Source: Mucilaginibacter sp. JRF
GTDB lineage: Bacteria > Bacteroidota > Bacteroidia > Sphingobacteriales > Sphingobacteriaceae
Direction of reading: 5' to 3'
Length of the DNA: 64,000 bases
Assembly: GCF_015223065.1 (NCBI RefSeq)
Contig: NZ_JADFBY010000001.1
Location: forward strand, 620,001 to 684,000
Shown one piece after another: positions 8,061 through 18,617 of this stretch. The position numbers and the translations under genes were made by a program. Numbering within the stretch: position 1 is the first letter of the stretch; the number at the start of each line of letters is the position of its first letter. Under the pieces are notes generated by a model. The model saw nothing but the letters and a program-made list of their open reading frames with translations, was not told the origin of the DNA and searched no databases.

Positions 8061-9107
8061 TTATATATTTTGATCAATGAGGTTATACTTTACCATACTA
8101 TCTACTGCGGCCAATAAGGTTTCTTCCTGTGTGGCTATGGGCTTCCAATTCAATATCGTTTTTGCTTTTCGGTTACTTATATTACGGTTCATATTAATAA
8201 ACATTTTTCCTTCTTGTGCGCGGTAACTAAATAATGCACCCAACCGGATAACCCAGTTCGGCAAAATTTTGGAGGATACTTTTTGAGCTATTTCAGGTTT
8301 TTCCTTTCGTAATATTGCAGCTATTTGCGGCAAGGTAATTTGCCCGTCGGCAGTGGCAATAAACCTTTGCCCGCTTGCCGCTGGGTTGGTCATTGCCCGA
8401 ATATGCAGATCAGCGACATCTCTGACATCAACTATATTAAGCGGAATATTGGGAACCACTTTCATGGAGCCGTTTAACAGATTTTGCAGCAAATGGAAAC
8501 TCCCGGAAACATGCGCATCCAGTGATGGTCCCCATATGGCGACTGCATTGATAGTAACTAATTCCGGTTTTCCGCTTTCGGAATTTATAAAACCCCACGC
8601 GGCTTTCTCTGCAAGTGTTTTTGATTTTTCATAAACAGATAACCCTTTAGTTTGCACGTCTGTCCAGTCCGCTTCGGTGGTTTCTCTGTTTTTATCGGTT
8701 TGTGAAAATCCTACTGCCCCGAAATTAGATGTCATGACCACACGTTGCACGCCTTCTTTTTGCGCAAATCTTAAAACGCGTAAAATGCCATCGACAGCAG
8801 GACGAATGGCTTCTTCTTCTTGCTTAGGCTTATCGAAAAATACCGGGGAAGCTACACTTAGCACATACTTGCAACCTTTCATGGCTTCTGCCCAGTTATC
8901 ATCCGTGGTCAATTCAGCCTCCGTAAATGAAAGATAATCAAGATTAGCAATGTTGTTTACCCTAAGCGTATCTATCAATTTGTCTTTACTTTTTAAATTG
9001 CGAATTGTTGTTCTTACCCTGTAGCCCTTTTGTAGTAGCTGCGAAATAATCTGCATACCCACAAAGCCTGTTCCGCCCGTAACCAGAACCGTTTCTTCAT
9101 TTTCCAT
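8061..9107 (-). CDS. NAD-dependent epimerase/dehydratase-family reductase (extended SDR)
   Basis: This extended SDR of 348 residues has the N-terminal TGGTGFVG dinucleotide motif, TIRN after strand 2, and the catalytic Tyr-x3-Lys in YEKSKTLAE. It resembles dihydroflavonol-4-reductase/cinnamoyl-CoA-reductase-like proteins, which reduce aldehydes or ketones with NADPH. ATG 9107 was chosen over 9155 because the -7 box CAACTTTG (minus strand, 9141-9134) lies between them, so transcription starts downstream of the longer start. It is the first gene of an operon with the DoxX-like protein and the frameshifted AraC regulator. Confidence 0.85.
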   Translation of the reverse strand: MENEETVLVTGGTGFVGMQIISQLLQKGYRVRTTIRNLKSKDKLIDTLRVNNIANLDYLSFTEAELTTDDNWAEAMKGCKYVLSVASPVFFDKPKQEEEAIRPAVDGILRVLRFAQKEGVQRVVMTSNFGAVGFSQTDKNRETTEADWTDVQTKGLSVYEKSKTLAEKAAWGFINSESGKPELVTINAVAIWGPSLDAHVSGSFHLLQNLLNGSMKVVPNIPLNIVDVRDVADLHIRAMTNPAASGQRFIATADGQITLPQIAAILRKEKPEIAQKVSSKILPNWVIRLGALFSYRAQEGKMFINMNRNISNRKAKTILNWKPIATQEETLLAAVDSMVKYNLIDQNI

Positions 9108-9133
9108 ACCTGTTTTAATAATTATATAAGTAA

Positions 9134-9199
9134 CAAAGTTGCTTGAAAAATGCATATAGAAGTTACTTCAAAAGTCCAGTTTGCTTTATTCAAAAGTCC
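9134..9199 (-). promoter_or_regulatory. Tandem 22-bp-period repeat and -7 box upstream of the epimerase operon
   Basis: The 11-mer GGACTTTTGAA (minus strand) occurs at 9199-9189 and 9177-9167, a 22-bp period. A CAACTTTG -7 box follows at 9141-9134, about 21 bp past the extended second copy. The geometry parallels the other AraC-type operators in the window, but the sequence differs, fitting the different AraC subfamily (the frameshifted gene at the operon's end). Confidence 0.6.
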
Positions 9200-9705
9200 A
9201 AAAGCAGAGAACAATTTACTGAAGTAGTGGTAACCGTGTTTGAGAACAAAAACTACCACTGTGCACAAACAACATTAGCACTGACCGGCATGATCTTTAG
9301 AAGTAAATTTAAAGGTACATCGCCCGAAACAAACATCGATTTAAGTGATCGAGATAAGATCAAAAAAATGATCTTATTTGCAGACATTGAGGCGGCGTAT
9401 AGATCATATAAAAATCATTATCAACTCAGCAAAACTGTGCCCGCCTTAAGATTCAAGAATACAGTCTTTTAGATCTGTGTAAAAAATGTACCTGAAGCCA
9501 ATTGTTAAGACATGAAGATAATTTGAGCCCCAACATAACGGATATATAGTTTAACACGTTAAGCAGCAATAATCCGGTTTTTAGCCTAATTTTCTAAATC
9601 AAGCTATTGACTATTAAAACACGTTAATGGCGTTGCCACGTAATTGGAAGTCGTCGTTTACTCATTAGTTTTTAGCGATGAGGGTAGTGGCATATTAAAG
9701 TAAAC
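9200..9705. other. Intergenic region without a convincing gene
   Basis: This lies between the promoter of the epimerase operon and the 3' end of the HTCS gene. A plus frame 9143-9472 is open but starts inside the operator, shows no family resemblance and has no promoter of its own. No strong hairpin was seen. The rest is AT-rich with scattered stops. Confidence 0.5.
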
Positions 9706-12700
9706 TTACATTTTACTATTATTTAAATCGTTTAAATATTGGGATGGCGTTTTGCCGAATTCTTTTTTAAAGGCCTTTGTAAAATAAGCCTGTGTTTGTA
9801 TACCAACCCGCGATATTACCTCGGCAATCGATATTTCTTCATGTGTAAGTATGTGCTTTGCCTTGTTAAGCCGCACGGAACGGATGAATTCTACGATAGA
9901 TTGCCCGGTAAGCTGCTTTATCAACTCGTAAAGTTTAGTGCGGCTCATATTTAAAGTATCGCACAGGTACTGCACATCCAGCAGCGGGTCGGTAATCCGG
10001 TTTTCAATAATCCTGATCAGGTCACTTACAAATTGTCGATCCTTTTCTGTCCGTGCAGCGTCCTTAGCTTCAATGGCGTAATCTTCAGTATAACGGGTTT
10101 TGAGATTATGCTGCCGATTAAAGATGTTGTTGATAGTCAATACCAGTAGATTTAGACTCACAGGTTTTGGCAAATAAATATCAGCTCCGGAACCCACGCC
10201 CTCCAATTGTGCTTCCAAGGCATCCCGGGCAGTGAGCATAATAAACGGAATGTGCTTCGTACGTTCGTTCAATTTTATAACCCGGCAAAACTCAATTCCA
10301 TTCATCTCAGGCATCATTACGTCGCTAATAATCAGTTCGGGTATTTGTTTTTCTGCGTGTAATAACCCTTCATGGCCATTGCCGGCCACTGTAATCATGA
10401 AATGTTTTTGCAGCGAATCTTGTAGGAAATTACGTAACTCGATATTGTCATCAACAAGCAAAATGCTCTTTAAATGATTACTGCTGCTATAATTATCTGT
10501 CAGCCCAATCGAGTTTTCCTCGGTATATTCAAGATAATCATCATTACTGAAAAGATCAGCCACGTTATCGGCATTGCCGTGAATTTGTTCGGAAGTATCA
10601 TAATCTTGTTCTGATACTGGCAGGGCGATCAAAATTTGGGTACCCTTATTACGTTCGCTATATACTTTTATGTACCCTTTATGCAGCAATGTAAGCGTCT
10701 TAACAAAGGCCAGCCCTATGCCCGAACCCAAGTGAGCGGATGTGATTCGGTAGTAACGTTGAAAAAGATTGGGCATCGATTCAGCCGTGATACCTATCCC
10801 TGTATCGGCCACCTCAATATACATATATTTTTTACCCAAATAGTTGTTTTCGACTTTTAATTCGTGTGCGAAATTGGGGCTGAACTTGCTCAGTTCAAAC
10901 AGCAGTTTTACTGAAATCTCGCCGCCATTGTTAGTGTATTTTAAAGCATTGTTTATGAGGTTCAATAATATTTTTTCAAGTACCTGCTTGTCAAATAAAA
11001 CCATTTTTCCAACTGCGCCTGCATCAACGTAAAAGGCAATTCCTTTTTGTTGTGCCCAGTTGGTAAACTCGTCGGTAATTTCCTGTAAAAACAAGCTAAT
11101 GTTACCAGGAGCTACTTTAAGGCGCAATGCTCCCGACTCGGCTTTGCGAAAATCCATTAGCTCGCTAACCAAATGCATCAGCCTTTTGGCGTTGCGGTAG
11201 ATGGTGCCATGAGCCTGTGACAGTTCGGTACCTGGTTCTTGCTGCTCGCTGTTGATGAGATTTTCAACCGGCCCTAAGATGAGGCTCAGCGGCGTTCTGA
11301 ACTCGTGAGATATATTAGTGAAGAAATGCAGCTGGGTTTGATGTATTTCTTCCCTTTTTTGCTCCTCAAGTCTTTTGAGCTGTTGTTGGTGCCTGTAGCG
11401 TATGTAGGCATAAACTGTTGCACCGGCAAATGATGCTATGAATAGTTTAAACCACCAGGTTTGCCACCACGGCGGCGTAATAATAATGGTAATATTAACT
11501 CCTTTATTATTCCACAACCCATCATTATTCGCAGCCTTTACCCTAAACGTATAAGTGCCCGAATAAAGATTAGTGTAAACGGCTTTATTGGCTTCGGTGT
11601 AAACCCAATTTTTATCAATGCCTGAAAGTTTGTAAGCGTATAAGTTGTTTTGTGGCGCTATGTAGTTAAGCGCGGCAAATGTAAAAGATATACTTGATTG
11701 CTCATAATTCAGACGCACCGTTTTGGTTATGCTGATATCTTCCTTTAACGCTGATCCCGGACCAACAAAAACATCTTTGTTAAATATTTGAAAGCCAGTT
11801 ATATATACCGGTGGCAAATAAGGATTATCTTTTATTTTATCCGGATAAAATGAATTAAATCCACTTATACCCCCGAAATACATTTCGCCATCTCGGGTTT
11901 TCATAAACGCATTCGCCTCAAATTCCATGGCTTGTAATCCATCGGCGGTGTTATAAGTAGTAGCCTCTCCTTTTTCCGGGTTAAAACGCAATAATCCGTT
12001 TGAGGTGGATATCCACAGCTGTCCGCTATTGTCTTCGGTTATGCCTTTTATAAATACGTGATCGAGTCCTGCATTTTTGGTAACGACACGAAATGTGTCA
12101 GCATTTTTATCAAATACATATAAACCCGACTGACCAATCCATAATCTTCGTTTACTATCCGAAAAAATTACCCGTATATCGGGCATGCGCAATCCTTGTT
12201 TAAAATAGTGCTTAAAAGTGCCGTTTTTTTTATGATAACGGTTTAAGCCGCCGTCATCGGTACCAATCCACAGGTCATCGTAGGCATCTTCATTTATAGA
12301 TACAATGTTGTTGCCACTCAAAGCGGAATTCCCGGTGCCTTTTGTTATCCGGCTAAACTTACCGCTTTCAGGTTGGAAGACATTCAAACCACCAAAGTAG
12401 GTACCCACCCATAGTTTGCCTTCATTGTCCTGGTAAACCTTTTGTACAAAGTTTGATGACAGCGAATTCGTGTCACCCGGTTTGTTTATATACTTTGTGA
12501 AGCTTTGCGTTCGCGGATTAAATACATTTAGTCCGCCTCCCCAGGTGGCTATCCATAGGCGGTTTTGTTTATCCTCGGTCAGGTCGAGTACCGCGTCAGA
12601 TCCAAGGCTCGCCTTGTCATTAACCTTATTGTTATAAACCTTAAAGGAATCGCTAGCTTTATCAAACAAATTAAGTCCGCCGCCATCAGTGCCAATCCAT

Positions 12701-13806
12701 ATACGACCTAAATGGTCTTGCTCAAAACATTTTACATCATTATAACTAAGGCCCTTACCAGAAGGTTGTTGCCTGTAAATTTTAAACTTACGCGCCTTCG
12801 GCGAATAAACATTCACGCCTCCTCGATGTGTACCTATCCAGTAATTGCCCTGCTTATCCTCGAACAGCGCGCTTATGGTGCGCTGCGATAACCCATCTTC
12901 ACTCCCCGCGTGGTAAGTGTGTTTTTTGAAGCCTTTTGTTGCCGGGTCAAAGATATTAAGGCCACCATTTATGGTACCAACAAGAATTTGTCCCTTTTTG
13001 TCAGTAAGTAACGCCAAAACCAAGTCGCTACCCAAGCTGTTAGGGGCGGCATCATTGTGGCGGTAAAAAGTTTTTTCATTATTGGTAATATTATAGCTGA
13101 TCAGCCCATTAGTTTTCGTGGCGACCCATAAATTGCCGTTATTGTCCTGTTGTATATCGCTGACTGCAGTGTTAAAAATTGGTTTTCCTTTAGCTGTATA
13201 ATTCACGAGGCCGCCCTCTGTGCCAATCCAAATATTATTATCCCTATCCTGTAAAATGGAGTTCACGGCGCTGCCGGTATACATCAGTTTAAAAGTGCCG
13301 CTGGACCGATCCATTAAGTTTAGCCCGGCGTTAGTACCAATCCATAGCCGCTTTTGCGCATCCTCAAATATGGAATTTACCCTGTTCCCATGTATGGCAA
13401 TGCCCGATCGATCATTGCTCACATATGCCCTAAATATGCGCAATCGGTTGTTGTATTGATTAAGGCCGTTGCTGGTACCTACCCAAAGATTATCCTCATG
13501 GTCGGAGTATAAACAGGTAATAAAATTATCGCTAAGGGTGTTCAGTCTGCCTGGCACGTTCCTGAAGATAGTGATCTGCCTTCCGTCATACAGATTAAGG
13601 CCATCGCGAGTACCTATCCACATGAATCCCCGCTTATCCTGAGTGATGGCCTGTATAGTGCTGTTTGATAAACCGTCTTTATTGCCGATATGATCAAATA
13701 CCATGTCCTGCGCTTTAGCGGTAATTACAATCAGCGCTAAATATAGCCAGGTACATGTAACGTACATAGCTCCAGTAATCATTTTTTTATATAGAAACGA
13801 AGGCAT
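9706..13806 (-). CDS. Hybrid two-component system sensor/regulator (HTCS) of the galactan PUL
   Basis: This one-protein signalling system of 1366 residues has a signal peptide, about a dozen beta-propeller repeats of the type WIGT.GGLN (residues ~40-650) and a Y_Y_Y domain (~690-775). One membrane helix lies near residues 782-803. A histidine kinase follows, with the phospho-acceptor in SHEFRTP near residue 833, the N-box NLINNALKY near 954 and the ADTGIGI G-box. A receiver domain has its Asp in ISDVMMPEMNG near residue 1161, and a C-terminal AraC-type HTH spans ~1270-1366. HTCS proteins bind an oligosaccharide in the periplasm and activate the adjacent susC operon. It is transcribed divergently from susC, and the GH53/GH2 cargo suggests a galacto-oligosaccharide signal. 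Confidence 0.93.
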   Translation of the reverse strand: MPSFLYKKMITGAMYVTCTWLYLALIVITAKAQDMVFDHIGNKDGLSNSTIQAITQDKRGFMWIGTRDGLNLYDGRQITIFRNVPGRLNTLSDNFITCLYSDHEDNLWVGTSNGLNQYNNRLRIFRAYVSNDRSGIAIHGNRVNSIFEDAQKRLWIGTNAGLNLMDRSSGTFKLMYTGSAVNSILQDRDNNIWIGTEGGLVNYTAKGKPIFNTAVSDIQQDNNGNLWVATKTNGLISYNITNNEKTFYRHNDAAPNSLGSDLVLALLTDKKGQILVGTINGGLNIFDPATKGFKKHTYHAGSEDGLSQRTISALFEDKQGNYWIGTHRGGVNVYSPKARKFKIYRQQPSGKGLSYNDVKCFEQDHLGRIWIGTDGGGLNLFDKASDSFKVYNNKVNDKASLGSDAVLDLTEDKQNRLWIATWGGGLNVFNPRTQSFTKYINKPGDTNSLSSNFVQKVYQDNEGKLWVGTYFGGLNVFQPESGKFSRITKGTGNSALSGNNIVSINEDAYDDLWIGTDDGGLNRYHKKNGTFKHYFKQGLRMPDIRVIFSDSKRRLWIGQSGLYVFDKNADTFRVVTKNAGLDHVFIKGITEDNSGQLWISTSNGLLRFNPEKGEATTYNTADGLQAMEFEANAFMKTRDGEMYFGGISGFNSFYPDKIKDNPYLPPVYITGFQIFNKDVFVGPGSALKEDISITKTVRLNYEQSSISFTFAALNYIAPQNNLYAYKLSGIDKNWVYTEANKAVYTNLYSGTYTFRVKAANNDGLWNNKGVNITIIITPPWWQTWWFKLFIASFAGATVYAYIRYRHQQQLKRLEEQKREEIHQTQLHFFTNISHEFRTPLSLILGPVENLINSEQQEPGTELSQAHGTIYRNAKRLMHLVSELMDFRKAESGALRLKVAPGNISLFLQEITDEFTNWAQQKGIAFYVDAGAVGKMVLFDKQVLEKILLNLINNALKYTNNGGEISVKLLFELSKFSPNFAHELKVENNYLGKKYMYIEVADTGIGITAESMPNLFQRYYRITSAHLGSGIGLAFVKTLTLLHKGYIKVYSERNKGTQILIALPVSEQDYDTSEQIHGNADNVADLFSNDDYLEYTEENSIGLTDNYSSSNHLKSILLVDDNIELRNFLQDSLQKHFMITVAGNGHEGLLHAEKQIPELIISDVMMPEMNGIEFCRVIKLNERTKHIPFIMLTARDALEAQLEGVGSGADIYLPKPVSLNLLVLTINNIFNRQHNLKTRYTEDYAIEAKDAARTEKDRQFVSDLIRIIENRITDPLLDVQYLCDTLNMSRTKLYELIKQLTGQSIVEFIRSVRLNKAKHILTHEEISIAEVISRVGIQTQAYFTKAFKKEFGKTPSQYLNDLNNSKM

Positions 13807-14044
13807 TCAGATTTTATAACCTGCCTAAGTTAGGTAACATTCTTTTAAATATGCCCAGATGACGGTAACGGTAATTAATATTATGTCAAAGTTCAGCCAA
13901 TGTTATACAATAATGCTGTTTTAAGCTCAAATTAAGTTAATACGAACAATTATTAAGACGATTTGAACAAACGGAGAACAATATTATCCAGCTATTATTG
14001 TAGTCCAATTATAAACGTCGCATTACCAATTAAACCATTTTTAA
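13807..14044. promoter_or_regulatory. Divergent control region between HTCS and susC
   Basis: This is 238 bp of AT-rich sequence separating the two divergent genes. It must hold both promoters and, by analogy with other PULs, the HTCS-binding site. No perfect TAnnTTTG box or clear direct repeat could be singled out by eye. Confidence 0.5.
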
Positions 14045-17011
14045 ATGAGAAATTTTTATTTACGAACAACTTTGTTGCTCTTGTTTGCTATGGCCGTAAA
14101 TTTTGCATTTGCGCAATCAGGCAGCATTAGCGGGCAGGTGCTCGATGAAGAAGGCCAGCCACTGCCGGGTGCTTCAGTACTGGCGGGCACGCGCTCTACA
14201 GCTACTGATTTAAACGGTAAGTTCAGACTAACAGGTTTGCCGGTAGGAGCAGTTACATTAACAATAAAATTTTTAGGTTACCAGGAGCTGACCCAAAGCG
14301 TAACTGCTAATGGCCCGGCAATAACCCTTACCATGAAACCCGCGGGTGCGTCAGCCCTTAATGAGGTTGTGATTATAGGTTACGGCAGCCAGCAAAAAAA
14401 GAGTGTAACAGGTGCTATTTCTACCGTTTCATCAAAAGATTTTCAGAAGGGCAGCATTACCACACCCGAGCAGTTAATTGCGGGCAAGGTACCGGGGGTT
14501 ACCATAACGCCAAATGGTGGCGCGCCTGGCGCGGGTAGTACAATCCGCATAAGGGGTGGTGCTTCGCTTACCGCGAGTAATGATCCGTTGATTGTTATTG
14601 ACGGGGTGCCGTTGAGCAACAACGCTATATCCGGAGCTTCAAATCCACTTAGTTTGATCAATCCGAATGACATCGAATCATTTACGGTATTGAAAGATGC
14701 ATCAGCCACCGCTATTTATGGCTCGCGCGCATCAAACGGGGTAATCCTGATCACCACCAAAAAAGGTGCATCGGGTGCGCTTAAAGTAAACTTCAGCTCG
14801 CAGTTATCAGCTTACAAAGTGGGCAAAAAGGTTGATGTACTTACTGCCGACCAGTTCAGGGCTTATGTAAACGAAAAAGGCAATGCCGATCAGAAAGCGT
14901 TGCTGGGTAAGGCTAATACGAACTGGCAGGATGAAATTTACCAAACCTCATTGGGTACTGATAACAATATCAGCGTAGCAGGTTCATACAAAAATATACC
15001 GTACCGCGTATCTGCGGGATACCTTAAGCAAGTAGGCATATTGGTTACCGATAATTTGCAGCGTACAACCGGTGCCATAACCCTTAACCCTAAGTTTTTG
15101 GATAACCATTTAAAGATTGATATCAACATAAAAGGCGCTTTGATGGATACCCGCTTTGCTAACCAGGGCGCAATTGGTTCGGCAGTCTTTTTTGATCCGA
15201 CCCAATCGGTATTCGCTAAAAATACATTCGGCAATTACTTTGAATGGACGAATTTTGACAATGTAGGCAACGCAATTCCAAACCCTAACGCGCCCCGCAA
15301 TCCTGTAGCCTTGCTGGCACAAAATACGGGTAAAAGCCAGGTAAAAAGGAGCTATGGTAACGCGCAGTTTGATTACAGTATGCATTTTCTGCCTGAACTG
15401 CACGCCAACCTAAACTTGGGTTATGATATTTCAAACGGCAAAGGGACTACTTATGTGCCTGCCAACGCGGCGCAAAGCTTTGCTGTGGGTGGTGTAGACA
15501 ACCGCTATCAGCAGGATGTAACTAATAAGGTTGCGGAGTTTTACCTGAACTATACCAGGGATCTGAAATCAATAAATAGTAACATTAACGCTACTGCAGG
15601 TTTTGGATACTATGATTTTTTAACTAAGATATACTATTATCCGAGCTTTAATGCAAACGGGCAGGTAGTAGCCGGTTCGCAACCGCTTTTCCCGTTTGAC
15701 AAGCCGCAGAATACGTTGATATCATACTACGGCCGTTTAATTTATACCCTTGCCGATAGATATATTTTAGCGGCGTCGGTGCGTACGGATGGATCATCTA
15801 AATTCGCGCCCGAGAACCGCTGGGGTGTTTTCCCTTCGGTTGCTTTAACCTGGCGTATCAACGAGGAGTCGTTCCTGAAAGAGTCAAGCACATTAAGCGA
15901 CCTGAAGTTACGTCTGAGCTATGGTATTACCGGACAGCAGGATGGCATTCCATATTATTCATATCTGCCAACTTACGCGCTTAGCGTTGCATCGGCCAAA
16001 TATCAGTTAGGCGATACATTTTATAACATGTATGCACCCGCCGCTTATGACAGGTCATTAAAATGGGAGCAAACCGCAACCTATAATGCCGGTGTGGATT
16101 TCGGTTTCCTAAACGGGCGTATCAGTGGTGCGGTTGACGTGTATTTTAAAAAGACCAAAGATCTTTTAAATAGGATACCGTCTCCGCTGGGTTCAAACTT
16201 CAGTAACTTTATTACCACCAACGTTGGTAATATCGAAAACAAAGGTGTTGAGTTCAGTATCAATGCGTCACCAATAAAAAACAAGGTGTTTAGCTGGGAT
16301 ATGGGTTTCAACTTTACCTATAATAATACCCGCATTACTAACCTTACCGCGGTTAATAATCCAACCTACCCGGGCGACCAGGTGGGCGGTATTTCAGGCG
16401 GAACGGGCAATACCGTGCAGATCAACTCGGTTAGTTACAGGCCGCAAACCTTTTACCTGTATCGCCAGGTGTATGATGCCAACGGCAAACCAAAAGAAGG
16501 TATTTACGAAGATATCAACGGAGATAACATCATTAACGAGAAGGATCTGTATCGTGTAAAAGCCGCCATGCCGAATTTTATTCTTGGCTTCAGTACACAG
16601 CTTAATTACAAAAAATGGTCGCTTTCAACCGTATTGCGCTCAAACCTGGGTAACTATGTGTATAATAATACCAAGGCCAACGTTGGTGTAACACGCAGTA
16701 TACTTAACCCTGCAGGTTATTTGGGCAACGCAAGCACCGAGATATTCAAATCGGGTTTTGATAATAACCAGTACCTGAGCGATTATTACCTGGAGAATGC
16801 TTCGTTCCTGAGAATGGATAACCTCGGTTTGGGGTACAACGCCGGTAAAATATTTGGCGATAAAGTTGGTTTACGCGTTAATGCCAATTGCCAGAATGTT
16901 TTTGTGATAACCAACTATACAGGCCTCGACCCAGAGATCGCCAATGGCATTGATAATAACTTTTATCCGCGCCCGCGCACATTCGTTTTAGGTGTTAACC
17001 TTGATTTTTAA
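14045..17011 (+). CDS. SusC-family TonB-dependent outer-membrane transporter
   Basis: This outer-membrane transporter of 988 residues imports oligosaccharides in a complex with SusD. A signal peptide (to about residue 24, ending FAFAQ) precedes the carboxypeptidase-D-like domain (SISGQVLDEEGQPLPGASV). The SusC-typical stretch NEVVIIGYGSQQKKS then leads into the plug (IRIRGGASLTASNDPLIVIDG, KDASATAIYGSRASNG) and the beta-barrel, which ends in FVLGVNLDF. The length and motifs are complete. It is the first gene of the PUL operon, followed after 8 bp by susD. The ligand is inferred to be a galactan fragment from the downstream GH53. Confidence 0.95.
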   Translation: MRNFYLRTTLLLLFAMAVNFAFAQSGSISGQVLDEEGQPLPGASVLAGTRSTATDLNGKFRLTGLPVGAVTLTIKFLGYQELTQSVTANGPAITLTMKPAGASALNEVVIIGYGSQQKKSVTGAISTVSSKDFQKGSITTPEQLIAGKVPGVTITPNGGAPGAGSTIRIRGGASLTASNDPLIVIDGVPLSNNAISGASNPLSLINPNDIESFTVLKDASATAIYGSRASNGVILITTKKGASGALKVNFSSQLSAYKVGKKVDVLTADQFRAYVNEKGNADQKALLGKANTNWQDEIYQTSLGTDNNISVAGSYKNIPYRVSAGYLKQVGILVTDNLQRTTGAITLNPKFLDNHLKIDINIKGALMDTRFANQGAIGSAVFFDPTQSVFAKNTFGNYFEWTNFDNVGNAIPNPNAPRNPVALLAQNTGKSQVKRSYGNAQFDYSMHFLPELHANLNLGYDISNGKGTTYVPANAAQSFAVGGVDNRYQQDVTNKVAEFYLNYTRDLKSINSNINATAGFGYYDFLTKIYYYPSFNANGQVVAGSQPLFPFDKPQNTLISYYGRLIYTLADRYILAASVRTDGSSKFAPENRWGVFPSVALTWRINEESFLKESSTLSDLKLRLSYGITGQQDGIPYYSYLPTYALSVASAKYQLGDTFYNMYAPAAYDRSLKWEQTATYNAGVDFGFLNGRISGAVDVYFKKTKDLLNRIPSPLGSNFSNFITTNVGNIENKGVEFSINASPIKNKVFSWDMGFNFTYNNTRITNLTAVNNPTYPGDQVGGISGGTGNTVQINSVSYRPQTFYLYRQVYDANGKPKEGIYEDINGDNIINEKDLYRVKAAMPNFILGFSTQLNYKKWSLSTVLRSNLGNYVYNNTKANVGVTRSILNPAGYLGNASTEIFKSGFDNNQYLSDYYLENASFLRMDNLGLGYNAGKIFGDKVGLRVNANCQNVFVITNYTGLDPEIANGIDNNFYPRPRTFVLGVNLDF

Positions 17012-17019
17012 TTACAAAC

Positions 17020-18606
17020 ATGAAAGCATTTAAATATATAGCAGGTATAATAATGCTGGCAGCAACGGTGAGCAGTTGCCAGAAAGACCTGGACCGTGTG
17101 CCAACAAACGCACTCACAGCTGATAAGGTGTACAGCACACCCGAAGGCTACAAGCAATCGCTTGCGAAAATTTACGGAGCATTTGCGCTTACCGGCAACG
17201 GAGGCCCTGACGCCGGTGAAGGAGATATAGCCGGTATTGACCAGGGCACGTCAGACTTTTTACGATTGTTCTGGAACCTGCAGGAGCTTACTACCGATGA
17301 AGCCGCGATCGTATGGAACGACCCGGGATTACAGGATTTCCATGTGATGAACTGGACATCAACCAACGTGATGATCCGTGGATTATACAGCCGTTGTTTA
17401 TATCATATCACGGCGTGTAACGAGTTTATCCGCGAATCGACCGACGATAAGATCGAATCGCGTAACATCAGCGGTGCCGAGGCTGATAATATACGCCGCT
17501 ACCGTGCCGAAGCACGTTTTTTACGTGCCTTTGAGTATTGGGTGCTGATGGATTTGTTTGGCAACCCGCCGTTTGTAACCGAGAATGACCCGATTGGTAA
17601 ATTTACCCCATCACAAACTACCCGTGCTAACCTGTTTAACTATATCGAAAGCGAATTAAAAGCAATTGAAGCGGAACTGGTAGCGGCTAAGCAAAACGAG
17701 TACGGCCGTGTGGACCAAGCGGCTGCGCAAGCCCTGTTGGCACGTATTTACTTGAATGCCGAGGTATATCTTGGATCAGGCAACAATAAGTATAACGAGG
17801 CGATAACTTATGCTGATAAGGTAATTAACTCAGCCTATTCGCTTAACGCATCATACCGTAGCTTATTTTTGGGCGATAATAACGTATCTAATACCGAAAC
17901 CATTTTTGCTATTGCCTACGATGGGGTAAATTCACAAACCTACGGTGGTACTACTTATCTGATTAACGCTGCGGTAAGCGGCGCGATGGGTCCTGCTACT
18001 TTTGGTGTACCTAATGGCGGCTGGAGCGGTATGCGCAGTACACGTAACCTGCCTGAAACTTTTGGCGACTACAGCGGCAATACCGACAAGCGCGCCATGT
18101 TTGCAGGTAACAAAATAGAAATGGATGACATTACCATTTTTACTGATGGTTTAGCGGTAGCTAAGTTTAGTAACATTACATCAACCGGCACTACGCCGCC
18201 ATCACCTAATGGTGTATATGCTTCTACCGATTTCCCATTGTTTCGCCTTGCCGAAATGTACTTGGTATATGCTGAAGCGGTTAAACGCGGCGGCTCCGGC
18301 TCTGAGGCCACAGCAATCGGCTATATTAATTTGCTGCGCCAGCGGGCCTACGGTAATAACAGCGGTAACATAAGCAGCTACACACTTAACGATGTGCTTA
18401 ACGAGCGTACCCGCGAGCTTTACTGGGAAGGCTTCCGCCGGAGCGATCTGATTCGTTACGGCAGATTTACCGGCAGCAGCTACCTGTGGCCATGGAAAGG
18501 CGGCGCACGTAACGGGCGTGCAGTTGAGGCGTTCCGTAATCTTTTCCCGCTACCTTCATCTGATGTAAATGCTAACCCTAACCTTGTGCAAAACCAAGGC
18601 TATTAA
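17020..18606 (+). CDS. SusD/RagB-family nutrient-binding outer-membrane lipoprotein
   Basis: This surface lipoprotein of 528 residues caps the SusC channel. The signal sequence ends in a lipobox with Cys near residue 20 (ATVSSCQKD). The helical TPR-like N-terminal half (RAEARFLRAFEYWVLMDLFG) and the C-terminal RagB/SusD domain (LFRLAEMYLVYAEA; ERTRELYWEGFRRSDLIRYG) are both present and complete. It directly follows susC and precedes a SusE-like gene. Binding specificity cannot be read from the sequence; PUL context suggests galactan. Confidence 0.95.
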   Translation: MKAFKYIAGIIMLAATVSSCQKDLDRVPTNALTADKVYSTPEGYKQSLAKIYGAFALTGNGGPDAGEGDIAGIDQGTSDFLRLFWNLQELTTDEAAIVWNDPGLQDFHVMNWTSTNVMIRGLYSRCLYHITACNEFIRESTDDKIESRNISGAEADNIRRYRAEARFLRAFEYWVLMDLFGNPPFVTENDPIGKFTPSQTTRANLFNYIESELKAIEAELVAAKQNEYGRVDQAAAQALLARIYLNAEVYLGSGNNKYNEAITYADKVINSAYSLNASYRSLFLGDNNVSNTETIFAIAYDGVNSQTYGGTTYLINAAVSGAMGPATFGVPNGGWSGMRSTRNLPETFGDYSGNTDKRAMFAGNKIEMDDITIFTDGLAVAKFSNITSTGTTPPSPNGVYASTDFPLFRLAEMYLVYAEAVKRGGSGSEATAIGYINLLRQRAYGNNSGNISSYTLNDVLNERTRELYWEGFRRSDLIRYGRFTGSSYLWPWKGGARNGRAVEAFRNLFPLPSSDVNANPNLVQNQGY

Positions 18607-18617
18607 ACCTTATTTAA

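Noticed and set aside
9143..9472. Open plus-strand frame of 109 codons
   Set aside because: It starts inside the epimerase promoter/operator, shows no family pattern and has no promoter or conserved neighbour relation.
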